The position numbers and the translations under genes were made by a program. This document shows, piece after piece, positions 21,723 through 34,210 of a stretch of 64,000 nucleotides of DNA. This stretch comes from Monocercomonoides exilis (lineage: Eukaryota; Preaxostyla; Oxymonadida; Polymastigidae). The stretch spans positions 124,001-188,000 of the forward strand of contig LSRY02000050.1 in NCBI GenBank assembly GCA_001643675.2. The letters are read 5' to 3'. Under the pieces are notes generated by a model, which made no database searches, had not been told where the DNA came from, and was given only the letters and a program-made list of their open reading frames with translations. Positions within the stretch are counted from its first letter, which is position 1; each line of letters starts with the position of its first letter.

Positions 21723-24695
21723 ATGTTTTTGTTTGTGAGCATTTTTTGCTGTGTCTACGACGTCAATTGCATTAAAAAGAAAGGAGATGAAGACATGCAA
21801 ACAAAAAGAGAAAAGGGGGATGCGTTTTTCTCAAGAAATGTTAATTATTCTTCTGAAGGAATTGATTGTCCGAGTCTTAATTCTACCGCACGCTTACACG
21901 AACGTAAAGAAATAATAGAAGACGATGAAGGAAACATGGACCAAATGCACGAAAGATGCCTCGAACACCTGAGCAGAAAAGCCTCTTTTTTGAATTTGGA
22001 CGATATCAGCTTGCGAAAAGAGAACGAGAAAAGAATTACCGAATGCCATTCTGAAATTACATATAAAGAAATGGAACTCAATGAAGAGAATGAAGTTGAA
22101 GTTGATGGAGAAAACGGGGTTGACAGTGAAGAATGTGGACTATCAGGGAATACACCATGCAAAACTATTAAAAAGGCAGTGGAGCATTGTGAGCCTGAAG
22201 GAAAATTATTGATCCACACGGCAGAAACCAGCAATAAATTCGATACTGAGCCAATAATAATTGATGGGAGACACATCGAACTGAAGAACAGAGACCAAAA
22301 TGTCATTGGTATTACAACAGCTTTAGACGAAAAGAAAGTCAAAAATGGTGATGCCTTGTTTTGCGTTAAAGGCATAGGATATTTATACATTTGCTATGCC
22401 GATATTTGCGTGAATACAAAACGAGAAAGTGGAAGAAATCAAGGATTACTTGTTGTGGAAGGAGAAGGTTCACAAACAAAATTGGAAAAAACGAATATCA
22501 GCAATATAGAGACTGGGAATGAGCTGAGCTGCGTGCTTATTGAATGCAAATCTGGAGAATTGATGTTTCAGAGCATAGAGATTTCACATTTTGTATCTTC
22601 CTGTGCACTGATACTTGCTGAAGCCTCTCAAAAAATTGAAATTTTCGCCATGACATTGGACTCGATCACCACGAAAAGCAAAACGCAATCGGTCTTGACT
22701 ATGATGGGAGGATGCCAATCTGCAAAGTTTGATGATTGCACTTTTACAAATTGCTGGTCAACAGAGCACAAGTTGGGAGGTGCAATATATTTGGAAATAA
22801 CGAATAGCGAGCATCCTTGCTTGTTTTTTCGAATGCATTTCACGAATTGTTCGTGCGAAAGCGCAAACGCGAATGCAGATAGGCTGAGTGCTCATCTGAA
22901 TGACGAGTCAAAAGGAGGAGCGATGTTTATTCAATCCACGGACGAAGTCACAAAAACGCTGAAACTTGAATTGAAAGATATGGAGTTCATGAAATGTGCA
23001 GCAGAGAAAGGGGAATATATTTACTTGTCTTTCCCAGCAGGAAGAAAGCAGATCGATGAAGATCAATTTTATTTAGAGATGGAAGGGATTTACGGGAAGA
23101 AGAATTACATATTGCTCGAAGATAGGAAAGATGGAAGAATTATTGACCTAATAGCAGACAAAGAGAACATATTGCCATACCATTCAGAGAACATCTTTGT
23201 TGGAAGCGAAGAAGCAAGCAACGAGAAAACATGCGGGCGAAAAGAAGAACCTTGCTCTCAATTAAGTGATGTTGCCAAACACAAATCTTGGAAAAATCGC
23301 ATGTCATTGTATATCATCGAGAAAATCTTTGTCAATGAGCCGTTTTCTGGATGCCAAGTTACAAAGTTTTCTTCTGTTAATGATTCCATATCAATGCCTT
23401 CATCGAAAGGTGAACAGAGCAGAGGAACCGTTCGAATTGGAGCAAATATAAAAACCGACTTTGCACTTGCAGTGTTCGGAGACGAAATCAGCATGTTTTC
23501 ATTTTTTCATTTGGATTTTGAATATCCAGACGCGATCGAAGGAGATGCGCTAACTTTGATATACGGGGAATGTGTTTTCCAGATTACAGATGTTGTATTT
23601 CGGCCTTGGTTCACTGGCTTGAAAGGTGAAAACGTGCTTGGAGATGAAGGAAAATTACTTCTATATAAGCTGATTGAATTTGGGCGAGTTACTACAGAAT
23701 TTTCACAACTTGTTATTTACGGAAGAAACAAAAATATCACCCAAAAAAGTCAGCGTGGGAGCGATGAGGCAGCTTGCAGCCTCAGAGCTTTTCGGAATGC
23801 AACAAACGAGGAACATTTGAATCAGGGGAATGAAGAGAACAATCTGTTGTGTTCGTGGGATTCAGGACTTTAATTTCTGAATGAATCGTCTTTAGCATAT
23901 GTTAATGACAGCTCATTTATTGACATTGGCGATGGAGCAATACTTTCTCATTCAACTACGTTGCATTTGTACAACTGCAGCTTCATAAACAACCATCCAA
24001 TCGATGCTAGCTGGGAGAAATTTCCATCTTTGCGGCACAATGTAAGAAGCAATGGAGATTGGATTCGAGTGGAATCGTTGTCTCCAGGAAGTGATGGGCT
24101 TGATGGGAAGCCATTTGGAATGCTGTCTAATGAAGAAGCATCTGGAACAGCTGCTGAGAACATGGATTCATATTTCTTTTCACCCATTTTGAAGAATGTG
24201 ACGCTGAAAAGAGATGACACCAGCAAAAAGAATGAACTGCAAAGAGAAAATGAAATTGAGAAAGAAATCGAAGCAGTTGCGCACGGGTCATATTTGTTTC
24301 CGTGTGGACTTACGTTTGAAGTGTCCAAAAAAAGGAAAGGAGAAGAAATGAAATGGACAAATTGCCCAGTTTCTGAATACACAAATGAGACAGAAATGAA
24401 AGTGAGGATTCCTCCGTCTTTGTTTGAAGTTGATGATTACACATCAGTTGTTTGTCGCTTGACTTATTCGAGTGGAATTATAAATGGAGAGAATAAGCAT
24501 TCTGCAAATGTAATTTTGGTGAAACAGAAGAAAGACGATCCAAAGGCAATGCCCACCACGCATCTTGTTGTAATCATTGTTTCCACAAGCGTTTTTTCTG
24601 TTGTTGTGGTGGTGATTGTGATTGTGAGTATCGTGTGCGTGAAAAGAAGCAAAAAGCGAAGGCAGTACAGCGCTTTCAAATATGTAAAACAATGA
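21723..24695 (+). CDS. Parallel-beta-helix surface protein, type I membrane
   Basis: 990 aa if the in-frame TAA at 23871-23873 is Gln; start ATG 21723, stop TGA 24693-24695. Residues 1-17 form a signal peptide (MFLFVSIFCCVYDVNC). Residues about 945-970 are a single hydrophobic span, followed by a short basic tail (KRSKKRRQYSAF). Two copies of a CG...PC.TI-type motif occur: ECGLSGNTPCKTIKKAV (about residue 136) and a variant, CGRKEEPCSQLSDV (about 502). This motif marks the start of pectin-lyase-like repeat regions in large surface proteins of anaerobic protists. Short-period hydrophobic repeats (FDDCTFTNCWS, FRMHFTNCSC, LKDMEFMKCA) fit beta-helix turns. The gene is intronless. A role in adhesion or coat formation is inference. 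Confidence 0.75.
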
Positions 24696-25735
24696 GCCAG
24701 AACGTGACAATTCTTAAAAAATCATTTGTGATAATCACTTCTTCTATCTTGTTTTTGCCTTGTTTTAATTTCATGAAATCTTGTTAAAGTGCGAGTTTCA
24801 TTCTGTATTTTTAATTTCTTCAAGATTAAAAATAGTTTCTTGAATTTTTTTCTTCTTTTTTTATTTGATAGAAATTAATTTTTAGCAAATGTTTTTGTAT
24901 CTATTCAGATATTTCTTTTCTTCATAGTGCTTTTGATCTTGTTTTTTGATGCATTTCTTCCTTTTTATGAAAAATGCAAGGAATGCTGTCGTTATTTATT
25001 GTATTTATCAATTTGCGATTAAAAAACCTATTTCAGCATTTTTGTTTTTTGTTCCAATTATGAATGGTTGAGTTCATTTTATCAATTTTTAATAGTTTTC
25101 TTGAGTTTTATTTTTTGTGTATTTTATCATAATTATATTTAACAATATTTCACCTTTGCGAATTTAGATAAAACGCTTTGAGAAACACAGATAATCGAAG
25201 TGATGAGTAATTTTTAAGGTGTTTCTTATTTATCTGAAAAAATGCTAAAAAAAGAAAGAAAGAAATCAGTGAATAAAAAAGAAAACAAACATTTTTTGAT
25301 TTTGCACTTTGTAAATGATGGAGGGGGGCAATTGTTAATTTTCCTCTCTCATTCATTTATGAGATGCTGTGAAAATTCAAAAAATAAATGAATTCTTTCA
25401 TTTTCAATATTCTTCTCATTTCTTTTTTCTTTAAGAAATAAACATTTTTTCTGGAGAAAAAAAATGCAAGAGAGAAACAAAATTGCTTCAAGGAAAATTT
25501 TCATTTGTTTGTTATTCTCTTTGAAAAACATAAATTCATTTTTCATTCAGACACTTCTTCACCCCAAGAAACAGCAAAAAAAATAGGATATTCAAAAATT
25601 CAGTCTGTTCATCTAATGAAGCGAAACAAAAATAAAATATAAAAATATATACTCAAATGATTATTTTCAATTTCAAGAAATGATAAAAAGTAAAATAAAT
25701 ATTTTGAGCCATAAAATTCGAGGAATTTCATTTTT
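24696..25735. other. AT-rich intergenic between convergent genes
   Basis: No supported gene. It lies between two convergent genes and should hold both 3' untranslated regions. Confidence 0.5.
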
Positions 25736-27224
25736 TCAAACATTCACAAGATAATCAGAAAATTTCAACGAAAGTCCATGATAATATCGTCTGTTGAAAA
25801 TCTTTAAAGTTTCATGAAAACTTGTGAGGACATCTTCGTACCCTTCTTCTTCCATCTTTTCAAAAACCTTCCTGTTCAACGCTTTTCTTTCCTCTTCTTC
25901 CCTTTCATCTTTATTCTTTTCTTTCAATTTCCTTGAAACATTCACAAGGAATTGGAAGCAATCATTAACAATTGCTTCATTCAATGTTTGTCTCTGTATC
26001 TCCTCCAAAATAGCATCAATAGCCCCACCTTTCAACAAATCTTCAACTTTCACATCTCTATTTTCTGCTGCATATCTCAAGGAGGAAATGCAGAGATTGC
26101 CAATTTCTCTGTGATTATCCCCAGCTGCATGAATTATCTGAACAATTCTGCTTAAAAGCTCAACATATTCTTCATTCCACAATCGACAACTGAGAAAATA
26201 ATATGTACATGTTTCGACCCACCTGATCAATGTAATCTCTTCTTTCGTTGCTTTTCTTCTTTTTTCATTTTCTTCTTTATTCTTCCAATCAATACATCTT
26301 GTGAGCTCTTCCAGTTCTCTTGCTGCTTCTCCGACAAAATGCAGCTCAGCCGTAATTGTATCTTCCAAGCTGTAATCATGGAAGAATCTGTTTATAAAAA
26401 ATAGCCAAGCACACTGATAGGCAAGTTTTGTGAGATTTCTTTGTTCCTGCTGATGTTTGATGATTTCTGTAATTTCCTTCAAATACAGTTCTTGTTTCAC
26501 TTCCTAATCAGAAATAAGAGGGGGAAAAAGCAAACATGATAAAAATGAAAAAGAAATGTTCAAACAATATATTCGTTAATGTTGCTCAGCGTTAGCAAAG
26601 CCATTTCCACTTCCTTTTGTGCCTCCTCGTTTTCCTCTTTTACCGATGCAGCTTTCAGAAGGCAAGGCACATATATTAATGTCAATTCCGAATTGAACTG
26701 GTTACCAAGCAAAAGATAGCATCCGCACAGATCAACAAGCAGCTTTTCGTTCTTTTCTTTTTTCTTCTCTTCTTCAAAAATCATCTTTTCAAATCTTTTG
26801 TTCAGCGAAGACGAATCAAAGCATGGATTCCACACGTTTTTCAGGGTCTTCAAATATCCAGCATGCTTCAGCAGCAAAATTACATTTTCCATTGTCATTT
26901 TCTTTTCTTCAATCATTTTGTATATTTTGTTGAATGTTTCTTCGTTGAAAATTGATTCGAGTTCATCAAAATCCATTCCCTCAACTATTTCATTCATTTC
27001 TCCAATTTTCTTTCTCTGCTCATCTTCATTGCTATGCTCCAGTTCACAAAACAATTCTGCAAATAAATAAAGGATAAATTAAATCGCAATAATCATGAAT
27101 TTTAATGCAATAATGAGCACAAACCATTGAACCTTTCAGTTCCACTCGTTGACTGCATTTTTGAAAATGTGTTGCAGACAGAAAAAAACGAAAATTCGTC
27201 ATTTGATTTGAATTCAGATACCAT
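25736..27224 (-). CDS. Helical-family protein, three exons, 452 aa
   Basis: Best-resolved family member. Exon 1 is 27224-27125 (starts MVSEFKSNDEF), exon 2 is 27056-26566 (491 nt) and exon 3 is 26503-25736, ending in TGA. Introns are 68 nt (GTTTGT ... TGCAG, phase 1) and 62 nt (GTTTGA ... ATTAG, phase 0). The spliced length, 1,359 nt, divides by three. Exon 2 has charged helices (NEIVEGMDFDELESIF, KKMTMENVILLLKHAGYLK) and KEVEMALLTLSN. Exon 3 opens with QELYLKEITEIIKHQQEQ and ends in DYLVNV. ARM-like stacked helices are likely. The function is unknown. Several dispersed copies with the same intron positions lie in this window. Confidence 0.75.
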
Positions 27225-27657
27225 TGGAAAGAAGAAATCGGCGCAAAACAAAAGCTAACAATAATCATGAAAGCACAAGTTGTTATACCATTCTGCGTTG
27301 TTAGTGTTATTTGGCAAGGCGTTACAAACAAACAAACAAAGAAAAAACGATAAATCTTTTTTTGTGTTTGCAGTAATGGATATTCAGATCATCAGATTTG
27401 AAAGAACAAAAATATTCCTTGCTAAAAAATGAGAGATGGAGAACAAATATTTTCTGCGGAATGGGCGATATTATTTTGAGAGGTTGCACGAGACAGCGAA
27501 AGAGGGGAATTGATGATGGAATTGAGGGAGACGATTTTTATAAAAAGCATCATTGAAGGAAATTCAACATTTTTTTAAAAATCGAAATATTTGCATGTGT
27601 GCGTTTTTTATTGTTCCTGTTCGTTGAGAAGATGCTTTTATAAACCATCTTTTCAGA

Positions 27658-27996
27658 GTCCAAGAATCTGATTAATTTTAAAAATCGCGAATTTTATGTT
27701 TTTCTGAAGAGAACATCAGAAGAGTGCTGAATGTCGAGATACAGTCAACAGATGGGAATTGCATATTTTTTTGTATTCAATCGGAACAGGGGAAGAAAAC
27801 AAATTCGATTTCAAAGTATTTTGATGAGAGCGAAAAGAAGAATGACAACAATTGGACATCACTTGAAAAGTTGAAATACCGAATTATTTTTTCCTGTGGA
27901 AAAAAAGTGGATGATAGCATCAAAAGCAGAATGTTTGTGTGGGAATAAAGGATGATGGAGAAAGGAGCACTGAGAAACAATGGAAAAGGAGATTGA
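27658..27996 (+). CDS. Exon-like fragment, hypothetical
   Basis: After a plausible acceptor (TTTTCAG near 27650-27656) the frame reads SDQFQKSRILCFSEENIRR, with TAA codons as Gln, then VLNVEIQSTDGNCIFFC. It continues past another TAA to TGA 27994-27996. Residue order looks coding. No start or partner exon was identified and no family recognised. Confidence 0.3.
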
Positions 27997-30163
27997 CAGC
28001 ATCAGTGATTGGACAATCCTCTGCATTTACGATAGAAAGGAAAGGTGTGTTCTTTTGAGGAATTTTAATAATCAATGCAAAACTAATTATTTTTATTTTA
28101 TATCTTTTTTTCTCATTCCAATGAACAGCATTTTTTTTTCATGTTGTGCATCATTTTCAGGAACAATCCATTTAAAGTTGCATTTTTGAAGAAAACACAT
28201 TTTCTTCTCCTTTTCCTTCTCCTTCTCCTTCGATCTCTTCATTGATGATATTTTTTAAACTTGGTTGATGAAAAGAAGACCTTCTTCGTTTTTGAGAATT
28301 TTGTTGTTTGAATAGCCATCAAATTCTCATGTTGCAACACACAATGAAACTGCTGTCTGTTGCTGCTGTTGGCTGTTATGAAATTCGTATCTGTTCATCA
28401 TTTCTTCATTTTCTTCAAATGAGTCTTGTCCACATTTGTCGTTCAACTTCTTCCAGAAGAGCTCCATCCAACTCATTTCATTCCATTTCTCTTTCAGCTT
28501 CTCTGCAGAATTGAGCAAATAATTTCTTTGTTTGCTTTTCTTCGTCTGGGCTTATCAGGCACAGAATTATCCTTCTTTTCATTTGCGATTCTTGTGATGA
28601 AAAAAAGGCAATTTGAACGAATTGATTTCATTTCATTAAAATCGTCTTCTTCTTCAGCACCTTCTTCGATTAGAAACAACAAATGTTTTCACATTCGTTT
28701 TATTCGGCTCCTGTCAAATTCAGCTCCAGGCCTTGTCTTTCATTCTTCCACAGAAAGACAAAAGAAATATTTGTTCTTTCATTGAATATCAGCAGAAATT
28801 ATACATCAACGGAAACGATTCTATATTTAACCAAGAAAAGTCTCTCAGATGGCGCTCAGTAAAAAAGGAGGACCGTTTTACCATCTTCATTTGGAAGATG
28901 AAAGAGGTTCAGATGAAAAGAGCATATTATTGAAACAATTCTTGAACGGAATGGATGATTGAAATGATGTTCTTCTTCAGATCACACAACGCCAAATGCT
29001 TTCAACAAGCAATCAAAGATGAGACGATGAAGGAAATCGATTTAGAGAAAATTCATTTTTGAAAGGAAAATTCTATGAAGCAGCCGAATTTACAGAAGAT
29101 ATATGGTGATTAATCAATCAAATGCAAAAATGAGATGTTTTCTTCAATTTTGTGTGCCATCTCCACAACTTTCTTCGATTTTACCGTCACTTGCACATAA
29201 ATTCACCGACAAGTCAGCTGATGAAATGATTTCTGACTTATGATCTGCATCTTTTTCAGAAGACCCATCGCGTTGCGTGTGCTCTTGCAGGGCATCTTTG
29301 ATAGCCAGCAATGCATTGCTTTGATACCAAAATGACCATCCACATGTTCATTGTCAGCTGAATGCCCATCGAGAAATATAAACAAATCGACATCCCAATC
29401 GCCAAATGCCTCTGTTCTGTCATATCCAACAATCGAATTATCTTTTAGAGTGATGCTTCTCATAAAGGCGAACAAGGGCTTTTTCACAGAATCGAAAAGT
29501 TATCAACACACAAAATATACAACTCCTCCTCCTCCTCTTCCTTTATTGCTCGCACAGAATCAGCTGAACTTGGTGTTTAGGGAAAAAATGTTTCAAGAGG
29601 ATGTTTGTTGGAGTTGTTAGAGTTACAGAGGGTGAATGAAAGATTAATTACTTTGAAAGTGCTGGAGATGGAAGCGAACAACATCAAATACATTTTCAAA
29701 AGGAAGATTTTGATGTTACGGAGATGAAACAAAAGGAAAAGAAGCAGCGGATGGAGAAGGAACTCAAAGAATTATTCATTGGAAGAATAAAGAGAGAAAA
29801 GGCGAGGTTGAATCATTTATGATCATCAGCTTTTATCGCCTCGACACCATATTCTCTGTTTACTGTAGCTCCTGAGAATCGCATATAGAACAAGGATTTT
29901 GTGAAACTGTATCAGCTGAAGAAATTATTGAAGACTTGTTTTCATTCTATTTAAGCCATAAATTTTATTTATTTGTTGCAATGACAGCCAATTTCTTTTT
30001 ATGCTTTTTGTTTATTTGTATTGAATAGCATGTCAAGAAACTGCAATTTTCCTTTAATTGTTTGATTTTTTATTTTTTTTTATTTTTGAATACTTTTTAG
30101 AAAATTGATTGATAAATTCGATTTTCCATTAAAAAAATAAATAAAATAAAAATAAAATAAAAT
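27997..30163. other. Mixed short frames, possible decayed coding DNA
   Basis: Short frames on both strands with alternating coding-like composition, for example minus-strand MELFWKKLNDKCGQDSFEEN near 28450 and a minus frame with YDRTEAFGDWDVDLFIFLDG near 29370. None has a convincing start, stop and family. Probably remnants. Confidence 0.3.
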
Positions 30164-30694
30164 TTAAAAAAACAAAAAGAAGGAAAAGGAAGAAAAGGAA
30201 GAAAAGAGAATAAATAAAAAGAAAAGAAAGAAACATGCAAACATAGATACACAAAGAAGCAATAAAAAAAAAAAAAGAAGAAGAAGAAGAAGAAGAAGAA
30301 AAATGAGATATTTGATAATGATCATCTCCAAAAGGCACCATAACATTAATGCTCTATGGGGAAACGTTTCAAATTTCTCTGAATTTCTCCGAAAGCAAAG
30401 CAGGAATATCAGAGAGGCAGACTAAAAATGAAATTTCTTTGAGTTTCTTTGTGCGTTTTCCATTGTTTCCATTTTAATTTTTGTTAAAAATTGAGTTTTC
30501 TGCAATTGCAGGAAAGAAGTCGTTGTCTTTATCGAAATTGTCTTCTTCGAAGAATGTTTCGTCTCTTTTGGGGGAAGAATGAGTTGTTTCAAGTGTGATG
30601 AATATGTTGGCTCTTTCTTCTCTTTCTCTTTCTTTTCTTTCTTCATTTCCACAACATATACAATTTTTTCTTCTTCTTTATCTTTCTCTTCCAC
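30164..30694 (-). CDS. Hypothetical ORF with hydrophobic C-terminus
   Basis: Two minus-strand frames join if the TAG at 30422-30424 is Gln. A Lys/Glu-rich start is followed by LILPPKETKHSSKKTISIK, then a long Leu/Phe-rich stretch from about 30340 down. The hydrophobic part coincides with pyrimidine runs and may not be a real membrane segment. Confidence 0.25.
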
Positions 30695-30975
30695 CTCCTC
30701 TTCTATTTCTTCTTCCTCTTCTCCTTCGACTTCTTCTTCGTTTTCTTCTTCGTTTTCTTCTTCCTCTCATTTCTGTCCTTTCTTTCCTTCTTCTTTTGTT
30801 CTCGTTCGTTTCCTTCCTCTGCAGTTCTGCTTCTGCAATAAATGTCTCCCTTGTCCTGCATCTGATCGAAGCATTCTTTGCTTTTCTTGTGCAACCGCTG
30901 CTGTCTCCAGCCAACAAACAATTGAATTACCCGTCTCATTGCATTAGCTACCACTCTCTGTAGAAGCATCCTCAC
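30678..30975 (-). CDS. Lys/Arg-rich coding fragment
   Basis: The minus frame from 30975 reads ANAMRRVIQLFVGWRQQRLH, then HKKSKECFDQMQDKGDIYC and a long Lys/Glu/Arg tract over a TTC/TCT-rich repeat on the plus strand. The first part looks genuine. The repeat part is low complexity. Confidence 0.25.
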
Positions 30976-31232
30976 ATTAAAAAAATGTCACTGCTTCAAT
31001 AATTGCTGCGACTCGTCAAGAAGATGAAAGAACGCAATGACACATCAGACGACTTGCAGGTACACGAGCAGCAGAGTGAACTCAATCAGCGCTAGAAAAT
31101 ATGCTCGATTGAAAGCAGAATCTGAAGAATTCCCCATTTTTTTTAAAAAAAACCATTTCTTATTGAAGCCGCAACACAAGATAAACACATACCAACAGCA
31201 TAACAATCAGAAATTTATATATTAAACAGTCT

Positions 31233-31655
31233 TCAGATAAACTGTCCACTCTCGATGTTCGTCTGAGAAAACATGGCCGTCTTGTCTAACGTTTGCAAAC
31301 ACCTCAGCGCACCCAATACGTAGCAACAAAGTCCCCACAAACCAACTCCGCATCGATGCTACGCAAATGGAGCATAACAAAAGAATCTCTGACTGTCTGC
31401 GCTTGAAGAGGTTGACACAAATATTCTGTATTTTTTCTGTAGTTGCCTGTGGCGTCGAAGAAAGCAAACTTCGAATGACAATCGCCTTGCTTGATCAAAA
31501 TGGCTGTCCTTTCGAAGAATGAAATCCAAAAGCGTTTGGCCTGAATGTTGTTCGACTGCCAACAAATATTCGACAATTGGATGTCTCGTAGTTGGCGTTT
31601 CTCCGCTCTTTTGAAGCAAAAGCGGAATCAGAAATAGAATTTCGCTGCCTTCCAT
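31233..31655 (-). pseudogene. Unidentified helical/ankyrin-like fragment
   Basis: Frame from about 31655: GETPTTRHPIVEYLLAVEQH then SGQTLLDFILRKDSHFDQ, faintly ankyrin-like in spacing. An overlapping frame carries CHSKFAFFDATGNYRKNTEY and SFVMLHLRSIDAELVCGDF. The better protein sequence switches frame near 31500, so the locus is probably frameshifted. TGA at 31233-31235 ends the first frame. Confidence 0.3.
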
Positions 31656-31828
31656 GTCTGCCTGGCGCAGTCCGAGAAACAGGAAAACTTTATAAATAAA
31701 ACTGATATTTTGGGGCTTTCATTTTTAAAGTTGAATTCTTTCACTTTTTTATGTGATAAATATCCTTCCCTCGATATTGCCAGCCACTTTCCTTGTCCAA
31801 AAAATACCACAAACTGCTCCCCCTGCAT

Positions 31829-32530
31829 GATGCTCCAAAATGCTATATAATTTTGTGCAGATTTTGTCCTTCACAGAATTCCTTCTTTTCATCTTCATTC
31901 AACAAAACTTCAGTCGAATTTGTTTTCATCTCTTGTTCCAAATAAAAAATCATGAAAATCATATATCTTCCGTAACTTCATTTATTTCCTAATTGCTATA
32001 TAACAATCAGCTCTATTCTCATCGTATTGCTCTCCAAAGCGGGGATTGGCCATTTCAACAATAACTCGGATTCCTGCACTCTGGAGGAGATACAGATGGA
32101 AATATCTTTGCAATCAATAGGACAATATAAAATGCATTCATTCATGTATTTCCATTCAAAATGAAAATCGTTATATTTCCTTGGAAAACGAATCTCAATA
32201 ATTCAAAAGATTGAATAACAAAATTATTGCATTTCCACGATTTCTAGTTGCCATCATTGGAAATAATTCTTCTAATTATTTGGGAAATGTTCATTAATTG
32301 AACTCTCGTTTTGTTAATCTGTATTCCTTTTGAAATAAAACTTTGATCAAAACATCCATAACAACAAACAGAAAAAACAAAGCGTTTTTTTTCTTTGAAA
32401 TTACAAATCGAAAATGTTATCGAAAGATGGAATGGTTTGGATGCACATATTTCTTTCATCTTTTGTGAGGTTTAATTTTTCATCTGTTTTCTTCAATCCA
32501 ATCAAATGAACTTTCATTGTGAATATCAAA
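31829..32530. other. AT-rich upstream region, no gene seen
   Basis: No supported ORF. It lies immediately upstream of the plus-strand helical-family gene. Confidence 0.4.
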
Positions 32531-33991
32531 ATGGTGTTGTTTTCTGAATGAAAATTTCTACAAAAAATCTAGGAGAAGGACAACACAAAAAAGTTCAATG
32601 GTTCGCATTCATTGTTGGATGAAAACTCTTTTTGATTGCATTTCTTTTTTTTTTTATTTTTTAGAATTGTTTTCTGAGCTGGAGCATTACGATGAAGATA
32701 AACAGAGAAAGAAAATTGGAGAAACGAATGAAATAATTGATGGAATGAATGAAGAAGAATTCAGATCCATTTTCAAATCAGAGCTGTTTGATAAAATAGA
32801 CAAAATGATTGAAGAAAAGAAAATGTCGATAGAGAATACAATATTGCTGTTGAAGCATGCTGGATGTTGCGTCAAGCTTAAAAATGTTTTCATTCCAAGC
32901 TTTGGGAAATCTTCGTTGGCCAATAGATTTGAGAAAATGATTATTAAAGAAGAAAAGAAAAAAGAAGAGAAAAACGAGAAGCTTTTTGTTGATCTTTGTG
33001 AATGTTATCTTTTGTTTCATTTCGATTTTTCTTCAGAGTTGATTTCAATTTGTGTCCCTTGCCTTCTAAAAGCTGCGTCAAAGAAAGAGGAAAGCGAGGA
33101 GAATCAAAAAGAGGTGGAAATGGCTTTGCTGGCTTTGAGCGAAATGGGATATTGTGTATGAGCACTTCTTTTTCATTTTTATTATGTTTGCTTTTTCCTC
33201 CTCTTATTTTTGATTAGGAAATGAAACAAGAACAATTTTTGAAGGAAATTACAGAAATCATCAAACATCAGCAGAAACACAGAAATCTAACTCATCTGGC
33301 CTATCAATCTGCTTGGCTGTTTTTTATGTATAGATTCTTCAAAGATAGAAATTTGGAAGATACGATTGCGAATGAACTGCATTTTGGAAGAGAAGCAGCA
33401 AGAGAATTGGAAGAGCTAGCAAGATGCATTGGCTGGAAGAAAAAAGGAGGAGAGGAAACGAACAAAGAAGAAGCAAAAGAAAAGTTGACATTGATGAGAT
33501 GGCTCGAAACATGTGCAATGTATTTTCTCGATTGTCGATTGTGGAATGAAGAATTTATTGGGCTTTTTTGCAGAATTGTTCAGATATATCGAGCGGCGAA
33601 GGATAATTGCAGAGGAATTTGCATTTTGTGCACTTATCCCTTGAGAAATGCGGTGGAAAATAGAGTTGTGAGAGTTGAAGATTTATTGAAAGGAGGAGCT
33701 GTGGAAGCTGTTTTGGAGGAGATGCAGCGGCCAACGTTGAAAAAAGTCATGACAAATGAATGCTTGCAATTCCTTACAAATGTTTCGGAAAGATTGAACG
33801 AAAAGATGGATAATAAAATGGAAGAAGCGAAAAGAAAGGCAACGAAAAGGAAGGTTTTTGAAAAGCTTGAAGAAGGAGGATACGAAGATACCATCACCAC
33901 CTTTCATGAATTATTTCATCTTCTAAAAATGATAATTTTTGATTCCTATGAATTATCGGAGGATGTTTCAGATTATTTGGTGAATGTTTGA
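32531..33991 (+). CDS. Helical-family protein, paralogue
   Basis: Exon 2 is 32665-33155 (491 nt, the same length as in the copy at 25736-27224) and exon 3 is 33218-33991, ending in TGA. The introns are 32601-32664 (64 nt, ending ATTTTTTAG, phase 1) and 33156-33217 (62 nt, GTATGA ... TGATTAG, phase 0). Exon 2 reads SELEHYDEDKQRKKIGETNE and KKMSIENTILLLKHAGCC. Exon 3 reads QEQFLKEITEIIKHQQKHRN and ends DYLVNV. Exon 1 is less certain: the frame that fits phase 1 (ending KKFN) has an ATG at 32531 but a TGA at 32549-32551. So the start is either elsewhere or lost. Function unknown. Confidence 0.7.
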
Positions 33992-34210
33992 GGAAATGAG
34001 ATGATTTGAATTTTTTTCATCTTTTCATTAAATAGAAAACAAATATGCATTTGAAGATCTTTTCAAAAATAATATTTTTTATCCCATTTCATTTTGATGA
34101 AATGAAAGAAACAAAAAATAAAATAAGAAAAAAACTTCTTTGATATTCAATAGTGTTCCACTTTAACTCTGACCTACACCATTTATTATTCAAATTTGGT
34201 AAACTTATTA

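Noticed and set aside
23871-23873. Premature stop splitting the surface-protein gene
   Set aside because: The TAA is in frame with a continuing beta-helix region, signal and anchor. Reading it as Gln agrees with many other loci here.
29203-29487. Possible PP2C phosphatase fragment (FLDGHSA)
   Set aside because: Only a short motif-like similarity. The other PP2C motifs are missing and the frame is closed by TGA on both sides.
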